Shown here piece by piece: positions 29,787-39,383 of a stretch of 64,000 bases of DNA. The first letter of the stretch is position 1. The number at the start of each line of letters is the position of its first letter. The stretch covers positions 682,001 to 746,000 of the forward strand of contig NW_026516222.1 of the NCBI RefSeq assembly GCF_025602895.1. Reading direction: 5' to 3'. The stretch is from Polychytrium aggregatum (lineage: Eukaryota > Chytridiomycota > Chytridiomycetes > Polychytriales). The translations under genes were made by a program, and so were the position numbers. The notes beneath the pieces were generated by a model that was not told where the DNA came from, ran no database searches, and saw nothing but the letters and a program-made list of their open reading frames with translations.

Positions 29787-32700
29787 ATGTCGATCCAGGG
29801 CGAAGCGACCGCCGTCCCTTCCCTGCGCTCTCGTCCTCCCTCGCTGTCACCAAGCGAGGCACCGTCCCGCCCGTCAACTTTATTTGAGGTGCGCTGTGCT
29901 CCTCTCGGTCTCCACGAAGCCGCCGGGCCATGCAACGGACTTTGACTGCCTGGCCTTGCAGCATCCTGATCCTGTCTATCCCCTCTCTTCGTCCTCGTCC
30001 GATTGCCGCTCCAGCTCCTTCGGGTCAAAAATATCGGAAAGGCAAGCACAGCACCCCCTCTTGCCAGCTGCTCCCTGGACTCTTCGCACCGCAACCATCC
30101 AGACTGATTTGCCTCCTCATCTCACAGTTCGGAAGTGTGTGCTTCATCTATGGGTCCATCCTCGGCCCAGGTGTCCCGCAAATCCAAGCGGCCTTCCAGC
30201 AGGTACTGATCACAACCACTGCCGTCAGACCGCAGCTCTCCGTCTGCACTCGCCATCTACTTACCCTCTGCTGCTCTCTGTCCTGGCAGTATGGCTGGTT
30301 CACCACCACGCTCTTCTTCCTGGCCTTTGCCATCATCAGCACCCTTGGCTCTCTGTTCATTGTCGAGGCCATGCAGTGCATCCCCGGCAACCGCCACTTC
30401 CAAGGCACGATCGAGTTTGGGACCCTGATCAACTTTTACTTTGGCCGGCGCTTCTACATTGTCGGCCAGTTCTTCCTTCACTGCTCGCTTGTTGCTGCTG
30501 GCGCTGTCTCCATCATCCAGGCTGTACAGGTACTGCACGATATCATGCCATCCCTGCCTTGCAAATCCTCGTAGATCTCACTCATGTGTCTACAACATCC
30601 TATCGATCTTCTTGCCCAACTCCTGTTGTCGATCCTGCCCTCGACTGATCTATCCTCCACTCATTCCAATCAACTCGGACCCCTCCACCAAGACCATGGA
30701 TTCCATCATCGTCGATATTTTGCGGTACACCTGTGGCATTGGAATCGGCGACGGAACCAAGGGCTGGATCTGCGTTCCTCGCGAATTCGCCACACAAGCG
30801 ACCGATCAGTACTTTCACTATGGAAACGAAATCATGCTCATGACCGCCGGCGCTTTGGTACGAAGTTGCCCTGCACACAAAGGCGCATCGCCTGGAGCGC
30901 TCGCTGTGTTTTGGAGGGCATGCTGGTCGCCATCAGAGTCCGGATGACCTCTCACGCCTGATGCTCGAATGAATCCGTGCTCTGGCTCTGAGCGCCCTGT
31001 CGACAGCCGTGTCAACCTCGTTTGGCGAAACTCTAACGCTTCCTCCCCGCCACTGCCTTTCCAGGTGATGATGCTGATCATTATTCCGCTGACGCGCCAG
31101 CAGCTTAACGAGAATATCTACGTCCAGATTGGTGAGCTGGCCCTTGCGATCATGATGATTCACTGCATACATGTCCGAAAGCTGACTCTCGATTCCCTTC
31201 TTCACGTCGACCCGCTTTCCATCCGATCAGTCTCGTTCATCGTCACCATCGCTGTGTTCTCGTTCTGGGTGGGCATCTCAATCCAGAAGCTCGTAACCAG
31301 CGGTCCCGAGGCGCCCGTGCCCATGTTTGGCCCAGTTGTCGATTTTGGTGGCGCTTTTGGTCCCATCATGATGAACTATGCCTACATCACCGTGATTCCG
31401 TCGTGGGTCAACTTGAAGGTAAATGCCATCGCCCGCTCATTGCCGATCAGGCGATCAAAGCACCTCGTATTCGGTCCAATGCCGATCTGGCTGTGCTCTC
31501 GTCAGACTCGACTGGTTCGCTGTTCGCCCGTTGGACGCCTCAGCATCCACGCCTCTGACAGATGACTTTGCTCGTTCGCCAGGATCGGCACATCAACATT
31601 CAGCGCACGCTGTGGGAATCGTCCAGCATGGCTTTCTTTACCTATTTATTTGTGGGCTTGATTCGTAAGTGCAAGGCCGTGTTCGACTTGCTTCTCTCGT
31701 GGCTATACATTTGTCCAGTGGATACCTTTGAAAGCGCCCCTCACCGAGTATTCCACCGCATACAAGCCTCCATATCCACGTAGCCTCATCGTGCCCACCT
31801 CCTTCACCGACGTCCACTCGGCTGGTGCCTAACCCTTATGCTGCGTCTGCGTCTGCGTCTGCGTCTCGGCGGTAATCGCAGCCGCCCTTGCGTTCCACAT
31901 CGACGACAACTCAAACCTGTTGCTTGTGCTGAGCTCAAAGAACAACCTCCTTTACCGCATCGCTGGATATGTCTATGTCCTGCTCGTGCTCATCGCCTCG
32001 ATCCCGGTCTTTATGATCGTCAGCCACCACAACCTAGTGCAGAACAAAGCAGTCTCGCCACGTACGTCTTGCCATTCTGTGGAACTCGCAATGTTGGCAT
32101 GATCGAGGATGGGATTACAGGAGCCACCTAGTCCTTGAGTGCCGTAGCGATCTGCCCTGGTCGCCGTGCGCCACAGTTTCTCATACGTTATGCTCCCGTA
32201 ATGCGTCTCCCCTGCAGTGTTTGGAAAGTTTTTGTCCTTCGCGGTGCCCTGGATCGTTGCCATCCCGTGCCTGTCGGGGCCTCTGCTGATCCGCCTCACC
32301 GACTGGTCCGGCTTGGTCTTCATCGTCATCACGAACATGATCATTCCATTTCTGATCTACCTCCGGGCGGTCAAGTTTAGAAGGGTCTACAACCGCACTC
32401 GTGGTAAGCACCGTATCTGTATCACTTCCGAGCTCCGATCTGCTGCGCCGACCGCAATCGACAGTTCCATGCAAGTCTCATTCCAACTGCACGGGCTCGC
32501 TTCCTCGCTTCCTCGCTTCCTCGCTTCCTCGCTTCCTCGCTTCCTCGCTTCCTCGCTTCCTCACTTTCGATGATCAAATCTTACCTGCAGAGCTGTCGCC
32601 CCAGCAAAAGGAGCTCTTGCGTGAGATCCACTGGCCCTCAAAGACAATCCTCAAGTTCCTCGACCGTCTTCCATCAGAGTCCCCAGATGGCATCGCAAGC

Positions 32701-33861
32701 ATCGGTCGGACTTTTACTTCCTTCATGAAACGCACGCTCTCCAAATCCAAAAATGCGGACGCTCCGATCGAGCCAACCGAGCCACCCCAGCCACCCAACG
32801 CCGAGCATCCCTCACCCCGAGCTCCGTATGTTGCCAGGCAGAATTCCAAGCCGGGAAGGAAATCAGGGGCCTCGTTTGAGCTCCCACAGATGCTCAAACT
32901 GCCATCGCTTGGACCCAGCTTTGACCTGTCGCTCCGCCGGCCGCCAAGCTCGCCAGCATCCCCAGCGCACACCATGGCGACCAATCCCGATGCAATCAGC
33001 CCCTATATCGACGACCACTACTACCAGAACTATCATATTCATCGTCACTGCTCCCCCCATGACTGTGACGGAGAGTCGGTCAATATCGACGAGATGCTGG
33101 ACTTGTTTGGCGATGTGGTTGACCCCGACCGCGACGATGACGCCATTCCAGTGCCGGACCTCTCTCCACCCGCGGTGATCTCCCAACGCTCGCATCCGGG
33201 CTCGAGCACGCTGCCTTCCTCTGCTGCATTTCACGACGCCAACCACGCCCGGCCCAACTCTTGCGAATATTTGCAGGCCGATATTCCAGAGATCCTCATA
33301 TCCCAAGCCGACGACACTGTCGCTATCACAACTCCGATCATCCTTGTCAACGATGCCGACAAGCCCATGCTTGCACAGGAAGCCGTTCTGGTCCATCCCG
33401 ATGCGGTAGCTGCGCCCGAGCATGAACAGCCCCAGTCGGACTTGTCGGTGCCGCTGACCACGCGTACCGAGTCCAAAAAGTCGACAACATCGAGTCTCGG
33501 CAGCGGCTTGCCGGCGCTCCGGTCGCCGTCCCTGCAGACCACCCCAACTCACGGCATCCAGCCGAGTTCTCCCCTCGGTCTGTCCAAGCGCGCTTCCGAG
33601 TCGTCTCTCAAGCCAAGCGATGCCTACGAGCTGGTGCGTCAAGTCTCGCAGCCCGCCTCGGTGACGGCGCGGCTGTCCATCGCCAGCGGATACTCGCTGC
33701 GGCCCGGAAGCCTGCCGATCCATCCCGAGTACACGACGCCCGTCTTTCGGGTTCTGCCTCGCAAGTTCCCGATCCCGGGTGTGTATGTAGCCTACATATC
33801 CCTCGTTATCACCCTCACCGTTACCATCTGGTCGCTGTATAATCTGTCTCGCAATTTGTGA
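29787..33861 (+). CDS. multi-pass amino acid permease-like protein (AAAP type) with long cytosolic tail
   Basis: About nine exons encode a polytopic membrane protein. After the N-terminal MSIQGEATAVPSLRSR comes GSILGPGVPQIQAAFQQ, which resembles helix 1 of amino acid/auxin permeases. Clear helices include GWFTTTLFFLAFAIISTLG, MMLIIIPLTRQQLNEN, FIVTIAVFSFWVGI, FFTYLFVGLI and WSGLVFIVITNMIIPFLIY. The last exon (about 32590-33861) encodes a serine/proline-rich tail of roughly 400 residues. It ends with a further hydrophobic segment, GVYVAYISLVITLTVTIW, at the extreme C terminus. Substrate cannot be told from sequence. The terminal helix after a long tail is unusual for the family. Confidence 0.6.
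32497..32568. repeat. CGCTTCCT microsatellite in permease intron
   Basis: About eight units of CGCTTCCT lie just before the last exon of the permease-like gene. The pyrimidine run may act as the acceptor's polypyrimidine tract. Confidence 0.85.
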
Positions 33862-34350
33862 ATCGGGACGACAGGCCCTGCTTGTCGACACTCCAGGCTG
33901 CCATCGATGCGTCTGTATCTACTACAACTACCGCCACCACCATCGCCACCACCCACACCTATTCCTCCATCTTCACCCTGTGGATATTTTGTACTATTTT
34001 GTTTACCCACCTAGTATCCATATGCCGCGCCTCTCCAATAATCATGTCCCAGGGGTGTTTGGGATCGGGTCGCTTCGACCTCGCCCTGCAACTCTCCTAA
34101 GAAATATAAGCACACCCCCAGACACTTCAGACTTGACGCCATGTTCACCGAGCAGTAGTGCATCAAGAGCGGTCGGTATGTGTTGCCGGGGCGATTATTG
34201 CGAGCCCGAGGCTGGCTGTTCCGAGTCCATCCGGCGGCCCATTCCGAACCGCCATCTTGACCCAGATCAACCCAGATCAACCCAGATCAGATCCGGCACT
34301 CTCTTCGCTCTCTCCCCCGGCCACTCGCTCGCTGTGATCCGAATCTCGAC
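33862..34350. other. intergenic, no gene seen
   Basis: Low-complexity ACC-rich sequence near 33910-33960 is followed by a possible promoter of the next gene. A threefold AACCCAGATC repeat sits at 34260-34290. Confidence 0.5.
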
Positions 34351-35163
34351 ATGTGCCGTCGAACCACACTTTTCCTGTGGCTGTTTCTTGCCACTCTGAT
34401 CGTCGTTGCTCAGGCCTCTGGAGCCGACGGGCGAATTCAAGCAAAGGGCAGACAGGAGCTCGAGGCCCTCAATCTCGATCAAGTGCGCAAGCACTGCCAG
34501 GACCTGGGCATCCCCAAGTGTCTGCGGCTGCGGGGCAAGCGAGAGCTCCTGTTTGCCATCGAACTATCGCAGCAGTTCCCTGGCGAGACCATCCCCGAGA
34601 TGTTCTACGTGCCAAAGATCGAGGAGCACATGCGCATCGCCAAGCGCATGTTCCGGCTCATCCGCACACAAGTCGAGAGCGATCAAGCTGACGATCGTGC
34701 CGGCATCGTCGACCTGACCCAGCGCAAGGACAGGGACGGCATGCTGTACTCGCTCTTCCGGACCGACCCCAGCGGGCCAACCGGCTACGAGGCCCTCTAC
34801 AAGAACGAGCTGTATCTCGGTCGCTTTGCCGGCTACGACCCCGCCGAAGCCGTCGAGGACTGGGAGCGTCGATGCGGCCAGACTGCCCGTCTGAAAAAGT
34901 TTGTCCGGGCCGAGCGGGTCCGGCTTGCCCTCGATCTGCTCAGGCTCGAGCTCCAGGTCCGCGGATACTCGCTGAAGCACATTCCGACTCCTGACGACGC
35001 CCGGATTTCTGAGGGATGCGAGCTGAGCCAGGGCTGGGTCAGCGCTCCGGCTCCGCTGGTGACCGAGCTCATGATCAAGTGGCTCAAATATGTGAAGCGG
35101 GTGTTTGTCGACGAATGGCAGTTCCACCGCGAGGGCGAGGGCACCCAGCGTCAAGAACTTTAG
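34351..35163 (+). CDS. secreted or ER-luminal protein with SAP-like segment, unknown function
   Basis: A single exon encodes 270 aa. Residues 1-23 form a strong signal peptide (LFLWLFLATLIVVAQASG). Residues 35-70 (LNLDQVRKHCQDLGIPKCLR and following) resemble a SAP helix-extension-helix. The remainder is charged and helical without another membrane segment. No enzymatic motif was found. The codon pattern, open over the full length with a C/G-rich third position, supports a real gene. A SAP-like fold is normally nuclear, so its pairing with a signal peptide is odd; the similarity may be structural only. Confidence 0.7.
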   Translation: MCRRTTLFLWLFLATLIVVAQASGADGRIQAKGRQELEALNLDQVRKHCQDLGIPKCLRLRGKRELLFAIELSQQFPGETIPEMFYVPKIEEHMRIAKRMFRLIRTQVESDQADDRAGIVDLTQRKDRDGMLYSLFRTDPSGPTGYEALYKNELYLGRFAGYDPAEAVEDWERRCGQTARLKKFVRAERVRLALDLLRLELQVRGYSLKHIPTPDDARISEGCELSQGWVSAPAPLVTELMIKWLKYVKRVFVDEWQFHREGEGTQRQEL

Positions 35164-36380
35164 TTTGAGCATGGTCGATGAGTATGGTCGATGAGCACGA
35201 ATACGGATATGCCAGAGCAATACACAGATGGACACTTGACACATGAGCAACGGGGACACCCCTCCCTCTTTTATCCATATCAACGCAGCGGTGGGTGTGT
35301 GCATTCAGGAGCCAGAATCAAACGGCAGAGAAGGAAAATCACCATGATCAGTACTATCTCGGCAACTGCCACCGTTATGGCGTCGGCTATCGACGGCCTC
35401 AAGCAACTGGGCAAGGGCCGGGTTGGGTTGTATTCGACAGTAAGCGCATCCAATACATTCAATACGTTAAATATGCAAATCAGTGCCTCCCCATAACAGT
35501 GGCCGATGTTGATCGATCGATTGAAACATCGAATAGCATAACAACGAACTCCCCTCTCACCAGTTGAGTTTCATCCTGCAAACCCCACGGGTGCAAAGAG
35601 TGGCCACCATGCCCATCATTATCGATTGATCGACAAGCATTGGCCATGGAAATGCAGGACCTGGGTCCTCCGAGCTCAAGTTTGAATCCCCAGAGCCATG
35701 AGGCCAAGAGTGAGAGTTGTGCTTTGATTCGCCATGTGGGTTGAAGAATCAGCGACCACCCTACTGGGATGAGTCAGTGTTTGAGCAACTGTTGCTCGAT
35801 TACTCGTAGTCCTTGTGACTTGTTCCGGATTTTGAATAGACGCAACTTCAAGCCAACACAGATATCGCGGTTCTTCGTTTATATCGCCCCAATTTCCTTG
35901 CATCCAAGAGTCACTGCCCTGATCATAACCTGCCCATGATCGCCTCGGTCATCGGCATTTCCATCAGTATCACTGTCCCATGATGGATGATTCTCGGGTG
36001 TCTGTGGTGCTCTCTAAACTGATGGTAGAAATCACTACGATCAAGTCCGGGTGGACTTGCCTCGAGAGAGGGATATCTTCATATCTAGTCCTGTTGCACA
36101 TCATCACAACCGGCATTCATATCAACTCAATGCATCCAGCTGAACGTAACCAGTGACGCTCTTGTGTGAATTGTCATGGATTTGGAATAGTTGCTCTGTC
36201 TGTTACATCAGGAGAGCCCTTCACACAAATCGATCAAAGTACATCAATGGGCAGGCACACAAACCAAGAATACGACCAAGCCCAATGTCCAAGAGTATGA
36301 CTATGAACTGTCAAGTGGTTCAATATCCACCCCGTTTCTCGGTCCAGCAAGACCAGATCCAACCAAGCCACCAGAATCAA
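35164..36380. other. 1.2-kb intergenic region without recognised gene
   Basis: More AT-rich than its surroundings, with only short open frames. I see no RNA gene, repeat or element end in it. Confidence 0.5.
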
Positions 36381-38513
36381 TTAATGTTTGATAGCCTGGT
36401 AAACACCATACACCGCGCCTCCTAGGATCCCAAGCACAAAGGAGACAAAAACGAGGCGTGGAAAAATTAATCTTATCCATATGAGAAAATACTTCCGTTC
36501 CATGAGGAACCAACTTGAAAAGTTCCCATAAATGAACTCATAATCTTTAGAGAAATTGACGCGACAGCCTTTCGGTAGCCCTGATATCCTCGAGCTCGTT
36601 ATGTTCCACCGATGACCAAAGTTGCCGAATACCAATTTAGTGAGACAAGATCGATCAGAGCGCAACGGCGATTGTGCATCGAGGTGTAGTTGCTTGAGAG
36701 ATGGCAGCTTCTTGGCCAGTCCTCTGATCCTCCTTATCGAGCGAGGGGTGTGGAGGACTTCAAGGTTTGGAAGAGAGGGCATTTCATCCAACGATTTCAA
36801 TTCGTGGCACTTCTTCAAATCAAGGACTCGGAGTGGGCTTTCTTCGAGATGTAGATCAGCCAAGCTCACGACGGATTTTGACAGGACCAGCTGCTCAAGT
36901 TTTGGCATCCTTGGGAGCTGGCTCAAGACATTGTGTGGTTTGTTTGAGCCCACTGTGAGGTTGATGAGGGCTGGGAATTCCTCAGGTACATCCACGAGGG
37001 TGTCAACGCTGTATGCGATGTGCAATTCCAGAAGCTTTGGCATCTCAGAGATCCCCTTGAGTGATTTCAAACCTTTGCAATCACCAAAGTGAAGGCTCGT
37101 AAGTGAGGGCAGCACTCTCGGCATGCCCTCGAGGCTCTCGAAAGGACCATTGAGATGGAGTGATTCCAAGCTCGGCGTTTCAGGCATTCCCTTGAGGGAT
37201 TTTAAATATTCATAACAACCAAAGTGGAGGTACGTGAGTGAGGGTAGCGCTCTCGGCATGCCTTCAAGGTTCTCGAAGGAACCTTGAAGACAAAGTGCCG
37301 TCAATTTTGGCATTTCAGGCATCCCCTTGAGAGATTTCAAATCTTTGCAACAATTAAATCTGAGGTTGTCAAGTGAGGGTAGCGCTCTCGGCATGCCTTC
37401 AAGGTTCTCGAAGGAACCTTGAAGACAAAGTGCCGTCAATTTTGGCATTTCAGGCATCCCCTTGAGAGATTTCAAATCTTTGCAACAATTGAATCTGAGG
37501 TTGTCAAGTGAGGGTAGCACTCTCGGCATGCTCTCGAGGCTCTCGAAGGAGCCTTCAAGGTGGAGTGTCGTCAATTTCGGCATTTCAGGCATCCCCTCAA
37601 GGGATCCGAGGTTTCCAAGATCGAGTCTTCTCAATGAAGGCAGCACATTTGGCATGCCTTGCAAACTGGATAGGGGACTGTATGTTTCATACCGGTATTG
37701 ACCATTCTCATTCGTCAGTCCTTCAGTCATAGAGAACACTTTGGGCCATCCGGACACCTCCAAAAACGAGATGTTGCAGATATTGACACATTTGCCCGCC
37801 TGATCGATCCCTGGGATCGTGAAGGGCAGCAGTTTGGAGACATAGGCGTCACCCCTCCGTGGTACATTACGTGAGATCGTCATACCGCGGTAATCTGACC
37901 AGATCTCTATCGGAGATACGATGGTGAAATTCATTCTCTCAGCAATATTGATCCTCTCCTCTATGGACAGCTTGTTGGGCGAGCTCGAGTGTTGTGTAGT
38001 TGGAAACTGGAACGAGGGGTCGATAACTTGGCAGTAGCGCGAAACTTTTGAGTAGAGCGTTTGATCACGGTAGACTTCGGCCCAGAGTCGATTCTCCTTC
38101 TCCAGCATTGATTTGGTCGGTGGCTTTCGTCGGTATAGGCGGATCAGATAGCAAAAGAGTCCCTGCATGACGTCGAGGCGGTTGACGGAGGCATCGACGC
38201 CCTGGAACATAAACTGGGCTGACACTTTCAAGCGAGTGGAAAGGAATCGTTCCCACATCCTTTCGGTGTTGAGGATGGCCCGATGTTTCTTTGAAACCCG
38301 CAAGAGCTTGGCGAACAACGGCGGACTGGCATTGCTGAAGAATGCCTCATTTGTGATCAGGACCGTGAGCAGGTCGAAGCGAGCGAGGCCCTCTTGAACA
38401 GCCAGCGATACCATCAGTGCTTCTTGGGCGGCGAATGGCTTGGCGGGGGAAAGGATGGAGTGGGTGGGGCTTGTCATGAGCGAGACGGCAACGGGAGGAA
38501 CGGATGGAGGCAA
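36381..38513 (-). CDS. leucine-rich repeat protein with C-terminal membrane anchor
   Basis: A single 710-aa exon. The N-terminal third (residues 25-240) is helical and lacks an obvious F-box consensus, though its position resembles one. From about residue 285 a series of LRRs follows a long consensus around LxSLxGMPxxPxLxxLxL. Two 45-residue units (nucleotides about 37250-37520) are almost identical, a very recent tandem duplication. The extreme C terminus (about 685-708) is a hydrophobic helix (LVFVSFVLGILGGAVYGVY) ending in KH, like a tail anchor. It has no intron although neighbours have many, and its base composition is more AT-rich. The role is unknown; a receptor or adaptor is possible. 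Confidence 0.8.
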   Translation of the reverse strand: MPPSVPPVAVSLMTSPTHSILSPAKPFAAQEALMVSLAVQEGLARFDLLTVLITNEAFFSNASPPLFAKLLRVSKKHRAILNTERMWERFLSTRLKVSAQFMFQGVDASVNRLDVMQGLFCYLIRLYRRKPPTKSMLEKENRLWAEVYRDQTLYSKVSRYCQVIDPSFQFPTTQHSSSPNKLSIEERINIAERMNFTIVSPIEIWSDYRGMTISRNVPRRGDAYVSKLLPFTIPGIDQAGKCVNICNISFLEVSGWPKVFSMTEGLTNENGQYRYETYSPLSSLQGMPNVLPSLRRLDLGNLGSLEGMPEMPKLTTLHLEGSFESLESMPRVLPSLDNLRFNCCKDLKSLKGMPEMPKLTALCLQGSFENLEGMPRALPSLDNLRFNCCKDLKSLKGMPEMPKLTALCLQGSFENLEGMPRALPSLTYLHFGCYEYLKSLKGMPETPSLESLHLNGPFESLEGMPRVLPSLTSLHFGDCKGLKSLKGISEMPKLLELHIAYSVDTLVDVPEEFPALINLTVGSNKPHNVLSQLPRMPKLEQLVLSKSVVSLADLHLEESPLRVLDLKKCHELKSLDEMPSLPNLEVLHTPRSIRRIRGLAKKLPSLKQLHLDAQSPLRSDRSCLTKLVFGNFGHRWNITSSRISGLPKGCRVNFSKDYEFIYGNFSSWFLMERKYFLIWIRLIFPRLVFVSFVLGILGGAVYGVYQAIKH

Positions 38514-39383
38514 TATGGGAAGATGGAGGAAGGGGAGCGACAGGAGGGAGACAGCCGAGGAGAAAACGAACGGCTTCGTCGATGATACCGGTGTGGCTTG
38601 GGATATTGAGGCACAGCCAGCACGCCCCGTGCACGGCCACCCTCAGGCTCCTGAAGGCCATGTTCGACGATGTGAAGATCCAAGTCGTCAGCGAGAGCCG
38701 TCGGTCCAATCGGATCTGGCTGCAGAAGGGACTGATCCAAGGATCGGTCCTGAGCCGCGGATGTTCAGTGTGTTCATTGACGATCTGCGAGGACGCTTCC
38801 GAAGCATGGGAGGTACTCCCTCTAGAGCAACACCGGAGTCACCATCGAAGTGAACTCACTGTGGTTCGCCGATGGGGTGCTCATCTGCCGCCGCAACCAG
38901 ACACAGCGCCTCCTTGACATTTGCGAGGCCCACAGCATCGAGAACCGATGCCAGTTCTCGCCTCCAAAATGCGAGGTGATGTGAAAGCGTCTCGTTTCAA
39001 AATCAGTTTGCTGTAGCACGTCCTCGGCTGAGATGATATGCAAGTCGGTTGATTGATTGATTGATGCGGCGCCTTCTCAGTCCCTTGCCCCACCGCCGAA
39101 ACCGGGACGAGTCACAGCCCCTCGCTCGCACACGTGATCCTGCGCACCCTGGTCGAAAGTGCTCTTGCCGTTGCCCTCCGGATCTGTCTCCGGGCATTTG
39201 ATTGCTCAGGCTCCCATCCGTCGCCGCCAACGCCCCGTCCATCTCGGCTCTTCCCCGCGAGTTACTCATCTGCCTCGCCGTCGCTCTCATTCCATCCACC
39301 TCCACTCTCTTTGCCAAGGAGTCTTCAGCCATCCGCTCGTGCACCTATCCTCGCCACCACACATTTCTTCAGGCAAGCTCGGA
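38514..39383. other. intergenic with LINE fragment
   Basis: The stretch carries the LRR gene's upstream region, a degraded LINE fragment (38625-38982) and the pyrimidine-rich leader of RPN1. Confidence 0.6.
38625..38982 (+). mobile_element. LINE fragment containing reverse transcriptase core
   Basis: The RT motif LQKGLIQGSVLS and the following MFSVFIDDL are visible in two frames, so at least one frameshift is present. The active-site region reads LWFADGVLICRRNQT, where FADD would be expected. From RRNQTQRLLDICEAHSIEN the fragment is nearly identical to the LINE at 25843. It stops abruptly after PPKCEVM. It is dead and truncated at both ends. Confidence 0.85.

Noticed and set aside
29267-30094. 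A 275-aa minus-strand open frame opposite the permease start
   Set aside because: Low-complexity arginine/glycine-rich composition and overlap with a tandem repeat and the permease's first exon.
36381-38513. Bacterial origin of the intronless LRR gene
   Set aside because: The C-terminal anchor and fungal-like context do not require transfer; AT-richness and lack of introns alone are weak evidence.
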